Shown here piece by piece: positions 8,471 through 15,227 of a DNA stretch of 19,976 nucleotides. The stretch's first letter is position 1, and every line of letters begins with the position of its first letter. The DNA is from CAZPUS01 sp964589825 (lineage in GTDB: Bacteria; Fibrobacterota; Chitinivibrionia; Chitinivibrionales; WJKA01). A model generated the notes under the pieces. The model saw only the letters and a program-made list of their open reading frames with translations. It was not told the DNA's origin and searched no databases. The stretch covers positions 1 to 19,976 of the forward strand of contig CAZPUS010000047.1 in NCBI GenBank assembly GCA_964589825.1. The letters run 5' to 3'. Position numbers and translations under genes: made by a program.

Positions 8471-8499
8471 TTGCATTTTCGTATGCCATGTTGTATATT
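8471..8499 (+). promoter_or_regulatory. Sigma70-like promoter of small RNA copy 2
   Basis: -35 TTGCAT (8471-8476), 17-nt spacer, -10 TATATT (8494-8499), with GTTG just before the -10. The outer spacer sequence differs from that of copy 1, although the boxes and spacing are kept. Confidence 0.72.
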
Positions 8500-8505
8500 T
8501 TTATG

Positions 8506-8575
8506 CTACATAACAAAGCCCACCTGTACCTTGCCCGGGGTGGTATGTGACTTCGGTCACTGCCACCCTTTTTTT
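8506..8575 (+). ncRNA. Small RNA unit, copy 2 (about 70 nt, free-standing)
   Basis: This is the inverted second copy of the unit at 398-465. From ACATAACAAAGCCC (8508) to the end of the T-run, 69 of 70 bases are identical. The only change (G at 8562 where copy 1 has A) converts a U-A pair to U-G in the terminator stem, so the fold is kept. Downstream lies only the 3' end of the MATE gene on the other strand, five bases past the T-run, so it is not a leader of a gene. CCACC (8520-8524) can pair with GGTGG (8539-8543), the left arm of the terminator stem, giving a possible alternative fold. The 5' half is C-rich and otherwise unpaired, a layout seen in base-pairing regulatory RNAs. Function unknown. 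Confidence 0.75.
8538..8575 (+). terminator. Intrinsic terminator of small RNA copy 2
   Basis: The left arm GGGTGGTA, a bulged T, then GTGAC; loop TTCG; GTCAC, then TGCCACCC and seven T's (8569-8575). It ends five bases from the MATE stop codon and may also mark the 3' boundary of that transcript by collision, as the T-run serves the plus strand only. Confidence 0.85.
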
Positions 8576-8579
8576 ATGC

Positions 8580-9974
8580 TTATTCCGAATCGGCCCTAAT
8601 AGCGGCGCCACACTCCGGCTGCGAATATGCCACACCCAGTCTGCGCCTGAGCAGAAAATAGGTGGCATAACCGACTATGATATTTGCCGCGAATGCCGAC
8701 CAGAAAACCCCGGAAAGCCACGAATGCATTGCACAAACCCATGACAGCGGCACATAAAGCATAAATACCCGCACTGCAGAGAGAGCCGCTGAAGGAAAGG
8801 GCTGATTTATCCCGTTGAATACGCTCATCCCCACGATCATGACTCCCTGAAACGCATAGCTGAACGAAACGATCACCATATAATCTGCAATAATATCCCG
8901 CACCGAAGACTCATTCGTGAAAAAACCCGCGATGGTATCCGCATAGACGGAAAAAAGTGCAAAAAGAACGAGTCCCCATCCCGCCGCCAGTACCGAGGCA
9001 GTGTTCAGTCCTTTCAATACCCGGGAATATACCTTTTTACCCCAGTTCTGACCCGAAAAAATTATCATGACCGTACCGAGTGCATTGACCACTATAAGGG
9101 AAAACATCTCTAATCGCGATACCACACCGAACGCCGCAACCGCATGATTGCCGAATACCGCAATGATTTTTGTGACAAGGGCGGTAGAAAGCGGGGTAAT
9201 GAGTATCGTCGACATCGCAGGCACTGCGATATAAGCGATTTTTCTCCAGGTACGCAGCACTTCCCGGATACCGCCGAGTTTTGTGGTGATGATCCGTTCC
9301 CTGAAAATAAGTATATAAAGCGTGAAAAAGAGACTGCAGCCGCGGGCGAGTACGGTCGCCACCGCTGCCCCCTGTACCGATAAGGCAGGTATAACACCCC
9401 ACCCGAAAATAAACACGGGATCGATCGCGATATTTATGCATGCCATGCTTACCATTATCGCACCCGGGGTGAATGTATCGCCAAGCGCGCGGATAATATT
9501 GTTGCCGATCATAGGGATGACCACCACAACCAGGCCCCAGTACCATACCCGCATATACGCGGCAATATGGGGAAGTGTCTCTTCATGCGCTCCCATCAGC
9601 CGAAAAAGCGGTGTGATGGTTAACTGACCCGCAATAATAAGCACGGCTGCCGCCACAAATCCCATAAGCATGGCATGAGATGCCATACGCCGAACCGTTT
9701 CATGCCCGGTACTGCTCAAAGACCGCGAAATAAGCGAAGAAGTGGCAATGCCCATACCAAGTATCACACTGTTTATGATAAGCACTGCCGGAAACGTGAA
9801 ACCAATAGAAGCCAGCGGTACGACACCGAGTTTGCCTACGAAATAGGAATCGGCAAGATTAAACATCACCATCCCCAGCATACCGAACGCCATGGGCCAG
9901 GTAAGCCCCATCAGAAGGGGGGTTATTGCACCCCTGGTAAGGTCCCGCTGTTTCGACTTTTTCCTGTTTATCAT
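8580..9974 (-). CDS. MATE family efflux transporter
   Basis: About 464 residues with roughly twelve hydrophobic segments in two homologous halves, as in Na+- or H+-coupled MATE (NorM/DinF-type) multidrug exporters. The first half contains GAITPLLMGLTWPMAFGMLGMVMFNLADSYFVGKLGVVPLASIGFTFP, the characteristic start of the family, and the second half repeats the pattern after AYIAVPAMSTILITPLSTALVTKIIAVFGNHAVAAFG. The substrate is unknown. The start is uncertain: ATG at 9974 is used, but an in-frame GTG lies two codons upstream and neither has a visible Shine-Dalgarno. Its last codons run up to the terminator of small RNA copy 2 on the opposite strand, so the two transcripts converge with almost no gap and would overlap if MATE transcription reads on. 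Confidence 0.92.
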   Translation of the reverse strand: MINRKKSKQRDLTRGAITPLLMGLTWPMAFGMLGMVMFNLADSYFVGKLGVVPLASIGFTFPAVLIINSVILGMGIATSSLISRSLSSTGHETVRRMASHAMLMGFVAAAVLIIAGQLTITPLFRLMGAHEETLPHIAAYMRVWYWGLVVVVIPMIGNNIIRALGDTFTPGAIMVSMACINIAIDPVFIFGWGVIPALSVQGAAVATVLARGCSLFFTLYILIFRERIITTKLGGIREVLRTWRKIAYIAVPAMSTILITPLSTALVTKIIAVFGNHAVAAFGVVSRLEMFSLIVVNALGTVMIIFSGQNWGKKVYSRVLKGLNTASVLAAGWGLVLFALFSVYADTIAGFFTNESSVRDIIADYMVIVSFSYAFQGVMIVGMSVFNGINQPFPSAALSAVRVFMLYVPLSWVCAMHSWLSGVFWSAFAANIIVGYATYFLLRRRLGVAYSQPECGAAIRADSE

Positions 9975-10060
9975 ACGCACGTCAATTGTAACGGCAAAAA
10001 CGGTACAGACATTTCACAATAGCCTGCAGATGAAACAATATATATCTCACAGGGCTGGAA

Positions 10061-10088
10061 AATATATCCGAACCGCCCATACCGACAA
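10061..10088 (-). promoter_or_regulatory. Possible promoter of the MATE gene
   Basis: Minus strand: -35 TTGTCG (10088-10083), 16-nt spacer, -10 TATATT (10066-10061), about 90 nt upstream of the start codon. The match is moderate. Confidence 0.4.
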
Positions 10089-10395
10089 AGAACAACACTC
10101 TGGTTATTACTGCAGACAGTGTACTGAATTCAGTAACGGGACTTCTCATTTCGTATTACACGATATGGCGCGCAATACCACAGAAAGCAAAATCGGTTGC
10201 CGGTCCCATCCGGCTCAAAAAGAACATGCGTGTTTTCTTTAACCCCGGTTCATCCCTCCATATATAATCGAATCGTCCCGCTTTGTTGCATGCCGGAAAA
10301 AGCTGTTTTTTCCGGCACTGCTGAACCATTGCGTACACTTCTCGTCAGTTGTTCCGCATACGTGGGAAAATAGATCAAGGCCGCGTATATATAAA
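10089..10395. other. Intergenic region between divergent MATE and Bax1-family genes
   Basis: No gene is supported. It contains a perfect 11-bp hairpin at 10291-10317 (TGCCGGAAAAA and its complement, 5-nt loop) whose right arm carries the T-run but which has no T-run after it. The AAAGAACA/TGTTTTCTTT pairing near 10220-10242 is weaker. Confidence 0.4.
10291..10317. repeat. Perfect 11-bp hairpin in intergenic DNA
   Basis: Arms TGCCGGAAAAA (10291-10301) and TTTTTCCGGCA (10307-10317) with a 5-nt loop. It is symmetrical, so either strand could form it. It might end an unseen short transcript, but a separate U-tract is missing. Confidence 0.6.
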
Positions 10396-10424
10396 TTGCA
10401 TTTTTAGCTATCCATTAGTATATT
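10396..10424 (+). promoter_or_regulatory. Sigma70-like promoter of the Bax1-family gene
   Basis: -35 TTGCAT (10396-10401), 17-nt spacer, -10 TATATT (10419-10424). Both boxes and the spacing are identical to those of small RNA copy 2. The predicted leader is about 70 nt. Confidence 0.7.
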
Positions 10425-10500
10425 CAGTACCAAATTATAGGATAATCTGCACGTAGTGGTCTAAAACAATTGACCAAATTTAAAAAAAGGAGATTGCATT

Positions 10501-11235
10501 ATGCGTGGTGCTATGCGAACCGCAAACCCCGCACTTACCGAACGGGTATTTGCAGACAGGGCACAGCAGGCAGCAGTGGGTGGGGCGATGACCATCCAGG
10601 GAACCGTTAATAAAACAGGAGCGATGCTGGTACTTACCATGGTCGCGGCGGCATTTACCTGGAATGCCCAATTACCGGGCTTGACAATCCTCGGTGCGAT
10701 CGGAGGACTTATCGTGGCCCTGATTACGGTATTTAAAAAGGAATGGGCCGCAACGACCGCACCGGCATATGCGGTGCTGGAAGGATTGTTCCTTGGAGGT
10801 ATCTCTTCGATGTTCGAGGCACAATACCCGGGTATCGTTACAAACGCCGTATCTCTGACGTTCGGAACGCTCGGTGTATTGCTTATTGCCTATAAATCGG
10901 GCGTAATAAAGGCTACCGAGAATTTTAAACTGGGAGTAACCGCAGCCACCGGCGGCATATTCTTTGTCTACATGCTCACCTGGATACTCGGTTTTTTCGG
11001 AGTAAACCTGACATTCATTCACGGAAACGGACTGCTTGGCATCGGTATCAGTCTTTTTATCGTGGTAATCGCCGCCCTCAACCTGGTGCTCGACTTCGAT
11101 TTTATCGAACGCGGAGCCGAAGCAAATGCTCCCAAATATATGGAATGGTATGCCGCCTTCGGGCTCATGGTAACCCTCATATGGCTTTACCTTGAGATTC
11201 TGCGGCTGCTTGCGAAACTTCAGAGCAGAGATTAA
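10501..11235 (+). CDS. Bax inhibitor-1/YccA-family membrane protein
   Basis: A 244-residue integral membrane protein with about seven hydrophobic helices after a short hydrophilic N-terminus (to about residue 30). GAMTIQGTVNKTGAMLVLTMVAAAFTW and LNLVLDFDFIERGAEANAPKYMEWYAAFGLMVTLIWLYLEILRLL match the bacterial Bax1-I branch, which has the Asp-rich DFDFIERG segment before the last helix. Family members such as B. subtilis YetJ are pH-sensitive calcium leak channels; the role here is inferred to be ion homeostasis or stress protection. The start is well defined by AAAGGAG eight nt upstream. It is transcribed alone from the promoter at 10396-10424 and converges on the HDOD gene. Confidence 0.93.
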   Translation: MRGAMRTANPALTERVFADRAQQAAVGGAMTIQGTVNKTGAMLVLTMVAAAFTWNAQLPGLTILGAIGGLIVALITVFKKEWAATTAPAYAVLEGLFLGGISSMFEAQYPGIVTNAVSLTFGTLGVLLIAYKSGVIKATENFKLGVTAATGGIFFVYMLTWILGFFGVNLTFIHGNGLLGIGISLFIVVIAALNLVLDFDFIERGAEANAPKYMEWYAAFGLMVTLIWLYLEILRLLAKLQSRD

Positions 11236-11255
11236 ATTGCGGCATCCTGATGCGC

Positions 11256-11301
11256 GGATACGCGATGTAGTCGAAACCACGTATCGCATTATCCCGACTA
11301 C
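11256..11301 (+). repeat. Overlapping inverted repeats between convergent genes (bistable hairpin)
   Basis: Two mutually exclusive folds are visible. One nests GGATA/TATCC around GCGAT/ATCGC (11256-11294). The other pairs GTAGTCG (11267-11273) with CGACTAC (11295-11301). No T-run follows on either strand. It may act as a bidirectional 3'-end structure for the Bax1-family and HDOD transcripts. Confidence 0.5.
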
Positions 11302-11338
11302 AGCCGGCCGAATTGTACATCGACAACAGCTATTTTCC

Positions 11339-13147
11339 TTATCGTAACTCCTGTTCCTGCATCTGCCCCATGGTAACGGCATGGGTGAAATCCTCCACCA
11401 CATGCAGCAGAAGGCGCAAATCGAGGTTTTTGCGATCCATGAGTACGACGTTGCTTTCATTATACTCTTTTTTAGGACCGTCCATCGAAAGCCCCTCCAG
11501 TAGAAATACTTTCAGAAGTGTGGACTGCCGCCCCGACTCTTTTTCATCCGACACACGCAGCGTAAAATCGAGGGGACTGCCTTTGTCGGGGATAAAAATA
11601 ACCACTGTCGGATCGCTGCCCTCCACCGACGGCAGCTCCTTTACCGGCGTCACCGGATAGTGATTGTTGCGTAATCCGCACTCTATCGGGTGAAAATTGA
11701 TACGTGATCCGTACACTACATATATCCGGGTCTGTTTCTGAAGAGGCAGCGGCCTGTGCAGGCCGACCTCCGATTTGGGTATACTGAGATATTCGACAAA
11801 ATTGTCGAGCCGAAAATAGACATCTTCGAAATAGGAGGCATCGAGTCCCAGAACGATGTTGCATATCTCAAGGATACCGGGCGGAATTTCTTCGAGCACT
11901 TCGTCGCAGCTGTGCCCCATTCCCATCGCCTTTGCCAGGATATTGGCGGTGTATACCGCTGCACACAGTAGTTTGAGGCTGTTGCTGTCTTCGAGCAGAA
12001 GGAGGTCCTCGTGCTGATGATGCATACCCACCGCCTGTACAATCTCCTCAGGAAAATTCCATTTCTGGGCAAAAAAACCACCGAGTTCGGCATGATCGAA
12101 TCCCATCATTCGTTTCTCGGTTTCGTGAAATGAAACAATGTGGTTGGTCGTCTCTTCGAGCAGCGCGGGAAATACGCGGGAAAAGTTATTGTCAAGCGGA
12201 ACTTTGCCGACATCGTGCAGCAGACCCGACATGAATGCGATATCCGGCCGTACACCGCCCGCATCCCTGTAAAGCTTTTCCGCAATTACCGCCGTCGCAA
12301 GAGAGTGCATCCAGAATTCGGTACGTGCAAAGCCGTAATCACTGTAGATATGTTGAGATATCTCGATCAGAGAAAGAGATTCCAGAATTTTCCTCGTTTC
12401 ATCGAATCCGATTCTGACAATCGCATCCTTGAGATCGGACGTACGGCCATGGCTTTTTGAATAATATACCGTATTCGCGATTCGAAGCACCGCAGAAGCT
12501 GCTGCGACATCCGATTCTATACACTGTGCCAGTTTTTGCGTCCCGCTCTTTTCACTCTCAATTATATGTACTGCACGAACCACCGTATAGGGAAACGCCC
12601 ACTGGGTACTCACAGACTTCTCGATTTCAGCGAGTTTCTCATGCTTTGATATCCGTGTCTGAAACAGCATGTCACCCGATCCGCCCGGTGGTTCATCGTC
12701 ACGAGTCTCGTCGCTTTCGGCCCGACGAAAGCTGATCCCCAGCATCTTATTTATTTTGTCAATAAGCACAGAAAAATGAAACGGATATTCGACTATACTC
12801 ACCTGGCGCTGTTCATCTTCCTCTATTGTATCCGTCTCTTCCCTGATTTTTGTTATAGCCTTGTGCACTTCGGGAGTGGCCGATATAACGACAGGGATAT
12901 CTCTGGTACGTACGCAGCGCTCCAGGCGGGAGAGAAGTAAAAAATCCTTTACCTCCTGATGTGCGATGTCCACCACTACAAGATCGGGTTTGTACTGATT
13001 CGCCTTTACACCCGCGATGTAGGGAGTGGATGCTTCGATTATGGAAAAATCCCCGTGAATCAGGCCAACCGACAGTATGCTGCGCATTTCATGCCGGGAG
13101 GAAAAAACCAATATCAACGGTTTGCGCCGCTGTTGTGCAGAGTCCAT
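11339..13147 (-). CDS. Receiver-like plus HDOD domain signalling protein
   Basis: 602 residues. The N-terminal 1-135 look like a response-regulator receiver fold (LILVFSSRHEMRSIL, then KPDLVVVD with D60 at the phospho-acceptor position, then IPVVISATPE). Residues about 180-430 are an HDOD domain: FPYTVVRAVHIIESEKSGTQKLAQCIESDVAAASAVLRIAN, then WMHSLATAVIAE, GLLHDVGKVPLD (H311, D312), DHAELGGFFAQKWNFPEEIVQAVGMHH. The HD residues are kept, unlike in many HDOD proteins, so hydrolase activity cannot be excluded. Residues about 470-602 (starting RIYVVYGSRINFHP) resemble no domain I can name, perhaps a degenerate second receiver. HDOD proteins take part in signalling and motility regulation. GAGAGG lies just before the start. 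It has its own near-perfect promoter although the NYN gene lies upstream on the same strand. Confidence 0.88.
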   Translation of the reverse strand: MDSAQQRRKPLILVFSSRHEMRSILSVGLIHGDFSIIEASTPYIAGVKANQYKPDLVVVDIAHQEVKDFLLLSRLERCVRTRDIPVVISATPEVHKAITKIREETDTIEEDEQRQVSIVEYPFHFSVLIDKINKMLGISFRRAESDETRDDEPPGGSGDMLFQTRISKHEKLAEIEKSVSTQWAFPYTVVRAVHIIESEKSGTQKLAQCIESDVAAASAVLRIANTVYYSKSHGRTSDLKDAIVRIGFDETRKILESLSLIEISQHIYSDYGFARTEFWMHSLATAVIAEKLYRDAGGVRPDIAFMSGLLHDVGKVPLDNNFSRVFPALLEETTNHIVSFHETEKRMMGFDHAELGGFFAQKWNFPEEIVQAVGMHHQHEDLLLLEDSNSLKLLCAAVYTANILAKAMGMGHSCDEVLEEIPPGILEICNIVLGLDASYFEDVYFRLDNFVEYLSIPKSEVGLHRPLPLQKQTRIYVVYGSRINFHPIECGLRNNHYPVTPVKELPSVEGSDPTVVIFIPDKGSPLDFTLRVSDEKESGRQSTLLKVFLLEGLSMDGPKKEYNESNVVLMDRKNLDLRLLLHVVEDFTHAVTMGQMQEQELR

Positions 13148-13166
13148 AACCGCCTCTCATAACATC

Positions 13167-13188
13167 GAATAAATACGTCTGTTTATTC
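13167..13188 (-). promoter_or_regulatory. Inverted repeat at the HDOD transcription start (candidate operator)
   Basis: GAATAAA (13167-13173) and TTTATTC (13182-13188) are separated by 8 nt. The element begins just downstream of the -10 box and covers the predicted start site, a typical position for a repressor operator, or a 5'-end hairpin. Confidence 0.45.
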
Positions 13189-13189
13189 A

Positions 13190-13218
13190 ATTATACCTTA
13201 TCCCGACGGGTATGTCAA
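13190..13218 (-). promoter_or_regulatory. Consensus sigma70 promoter of the HDOD gene
   Basis: Minus strand: -35 TTGACA (13218-13213), exactly 17 nt, -10 TATAAT (13195-13190). Every consensus base is present. The leader is about 36 nt. Confidence 0.88.
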
Positions 13219-13250
13219 GCACGCCTTTCTGTTCAGGCCAACAGGGGTCC

Positions 13251-13886
13251 TTATGTGCTTCGTATCGGTGAAATGTCGAAATCCCGTATTTCATCCGCAT
13301 GTTCGCGCATATCTTTGTTTATCCGATTCCGAAGCGGAGAAACGATAACCTGCACGCCCTCGTTGCGGGCCAACTTCATTGCAGGGACAAAATCACTGTC
13401 CCCGGCAATAAGTACGATACGCTCCACCTGCCCGCGGATGGAAAGCCATGCAATATCGAGTCCGATCTTGATATCGACCCGCTTCTGCTTGAATAAGGGT
13501 TTGAAATCATTGTCGGTAATCTGTTTTTTGCCATGGATAGCCTTTTTAATCCCCGCATCGGTTAACGCCCACCCGCCGAATTTAAGCTCACCGGCACGAA
13601 ACGCGACTCTGTCTCTGCTTGCAAGTTCCCCGATATATTTCTTGCCCTCCCCGATATATTCCGAATCTTTATACTCGTCTTTTGACACCGGTGTTTTGAG
13701 TGACTTCTCGAATGGAAGGCAATCGTAATAATAAATTCGATACAGCTCTTCATCCTTCCTCAGGATCTTTGTCGCAAGCTGCAGAATCTGATCGGGCGCT
13801 GTGATCGACTGATTCTTGAAATATTTCCTGAATGTCTTTCTCACGAATCCGCCATCCACTATGACCGCAGAACGTTTTATTCTCAT
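13251..13886 (-). CDS. NYN domain protein (LabA/DUF88 family), putative RNase
   Basis: 211 residues, a PIN-like NYN domain of the LabA/DUF88 type. RSAVIVDGGF carries D11. KQKRVDIKIGLDIAWLS carries D138 and D144. VLIAGDSDFVPAMKLARNEGVQVIVSPL carries D163 and D165. These acidic residues form the metal site expected of a single-strand RNA nuclease. The only possible start is the ATG at 13886, since an in-frame stop lies seven codons upstream, yet the GGGAG motif ends just one base before it, an unusually short spacing that suggests weak translation. It lies 103 bp upstream of the HDOD gene on the same strand, but the HDOD promoter sits in that gap, so the genes are at least partly uncoupled. RNA target unknown. 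Confidence 0.9.
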   Translation of the reverse strand: MRIKRSAVIVDGGFVRKTFRKYFKNQSITAPDQILQLATKILRKDEELYRIYYYDCLPFEKSLKTPVSKDEYKDSEYIGEGKKYIGELASRDRVAFRAGELKFGGWALTDAGIKKAIHGKKQITDNDFKPLFKQKRVDIKIGLDIAWLSIRGQVERIVLIAGDSDFVPAMKLARNEGVQVIVSPLRNRINKDMREHADEIRDFDISPIRST

Positions 13887-14034
13887 ACTCCCTGCTTTCT
13901 GTTTTTACCTATACATATTATTTCTTACAAAATACCATTTTACCTGCATCCGCCATTTGTATTTAGCATTTATTCGATATACCACGCCTTTTTTTGTGGT
14001 TTCTGTCATGTCATGCAGATGAATATACCTGATA

Positions 14035-14053
14035 TCGCACGTAATCCGTGCGA
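14035..14053. repeat. Short hairpin downstream of the ROK kinase gene
   Basis: TCGCACG and CGTGCGA arms with a 5-nt loop, about 40 bp past the kinase stop codon. No T-run follows, so it is at best a weak terminator or 3' stabiliser. Confidence 0.4.
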
Positions 14054-14090
14054 AAAGGTCGTTTCCTCTGCACGCCTTCCTGGCCGTTTT

Positions 14091-15002
14091 CTACGCAATC
14101 TCCATCACAGGATCGCGTTGCGCACCAAGCAGCGCCGCACCGATCACCCCCGCCGAATCCCCAAGCTCGTTTCGCACGATCTTTACATTCGGGGAATCCC
14201 CAAATATGTACTGTGCAACACGCCGTGTTCCTTCGGTGTAGAGTTCATCGATATTCGATACACCTCCGCCAAGCACCACAATATCCGGATCGAGGATGTT
14301 GATTACATTGGAAAGTGCCAGTGCAAACGCATCGAAAAACGAATTCATTACCCTTAACGCCGTTGTATCCCCCTCACGATAGCGCATCACTATATCTTCA
14401 AGAGATAACGATTCAGCGCTCAATGTTGCGAAACGCTCCTGCACGGCACATCCGCTTATATATCGCTCTATACACCCCTGTTTGCCGCACCAGCATCTGT
14501 GTCCGTGCGGATCGAGGACTGTGTGCCCCCATTCGCCTGCAATCGCTCGTGAACCGGTAATGGTATGGCCGCGATAGACAATGCCACCACCGCATCCGGT
14601 TCCCATAATCACCCCGAACACCATAGGCAGGCCACACGCCGCACCTCTTTGCGCTTCGGCAAGTGCAAAGCAGTTTGCATCGTTTTCCATGGCGAACTCT
14701 CTCCCCAGGGTTTTCTGCAGGTCCTCTCTGAACGGTTTCCCGTTGAGGCATTCGGTATTCGAGTTCATCATAAGACCGCTGCGCGGCGACACCGCCCCCG
14801 GTGTCCCGATGCCGAGTGAATGACTCCCCCCCTCACACGCACGAGCCATCATTTCATGCATTTTTTTTATGTTGCTGATTATTGCTGCATATCCCCTTTC
14901 GCGCTGTGTGGGTATACGTTCCCGGAAAAGTATGCTTCCCTCAGAATCGAGCACCACCCCCTCAATCTTTGTGCCACCAAGATCAATACCAAAATTATAC
15001 AT
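14091..15002 (-). CDS. ROK family sugar kinase, Mak-type fructokinase-like
   Basis: 303 residues. It starts MYNFGIDLGGTKIEGVVLD (ATP phosphate loop). GIGTPGAVSPRSGLMMNSNTECLNGKPF and AMENDANCFALAEAQRGAA (catalytic D108) form the sugar site. VIMGTGCGGGIVYRG, GEWGH (H160) and CWCGKQGCIERYISG (C170, C172, C177) form the ROK zinc motif, and ILDPDIVVLGGGVSNIDELY follows. The order and wording are very close to E. coli Mak (fructokinase), so ATP-dependent phosphorylation of fructose or a related hexose is the best guess; GlcNAc or glucose kinase cannot be excluded. ATG 15002 is favoured, with GGAGA about 8 nt upstream; an in-frame GTG sits directly before it. It stands alone, with no transport or sugar genes beside it. 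Confidence 0.92.
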   Translation of the reverse strand: MYNFGIDLGGTKIEGVVLDSEGSILFRERIPTQRERGYAAIISNIKKMHEMMARACEGGSHSLGIGTPGAVSPRSGLMMNSNTECLNGKPFREDLQKTLGREFAMENDANCFALAEAQRGAACGLPMVFGVIMGTGCGGGIVYRGHTITGSRAIAGEWGHTVLDPHGHRCWCGKQGCIERYISGCAVQERFATLSAESLSLEDIVMRYREGDTTALRVMNSFFDAFALALSNVINILDPDIVVLGGGVSNIDELYTEGTRRVAQYIFGDSPNVKIVRNELGDSAGVIGAALLGAQRDPVMEIA

Positions 15003-15227
15003 CACACCGTCTCCATGTTACACAACTCTCCGAAAGTAGAATTGCGAAAGTCAAAATGTATGTAGTAGAGAAAAAATACTACCTTTCAGGTGTACATGTT
15101 TTGAGCTATTGCGCCCTGATGTCGCTCTGGAAAAGTAACCATTTGAGAAATATGCCGCGTATCCTTTTACGAACACAGTAATGCCGGCTGCGGTAGAAAG
15201 CCTCTTTAAAGAACCTCCACATACAAC
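15003..15227. other. Intergenic region before the kinase gene
   Basis: No gene seen. A short GTAGTA/TACTAC hairpin lies at 15062-15081. TTGACT occurs on the minus strand near 15050 but has no matching -10 box at a proper distance. Confidence 0.35.

Noticed and set aside
8074..8550. Plus-strand 158-codon frame
   Set aside because: Overlaps the polyferredoxin start, its promoter and small RNA copy 2; composition is not protein-like.
398..8575. The 70-nt repeats as a miniature transposon or REP element
   Set aside because: No terminal inverted repeats beyond the terminator stem, no target-site duplication, no transposase, and each copy has its own complete promoter with a diverged spacer. Only two copies are visible, so a mobile origin is not fully excluded.
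10240..10260. GGTTCATCCC resembling a tRNA T-arm
   Set aside because: No matching acceptor stem, anticodon arm or D-arm around it on either strand.
10156..10338. Minus-strand 60-codon frame in the MATE/Bax1 gap
   Set aside because: No ribosome binding site, crosses the 11-bp hairpin, no known family.
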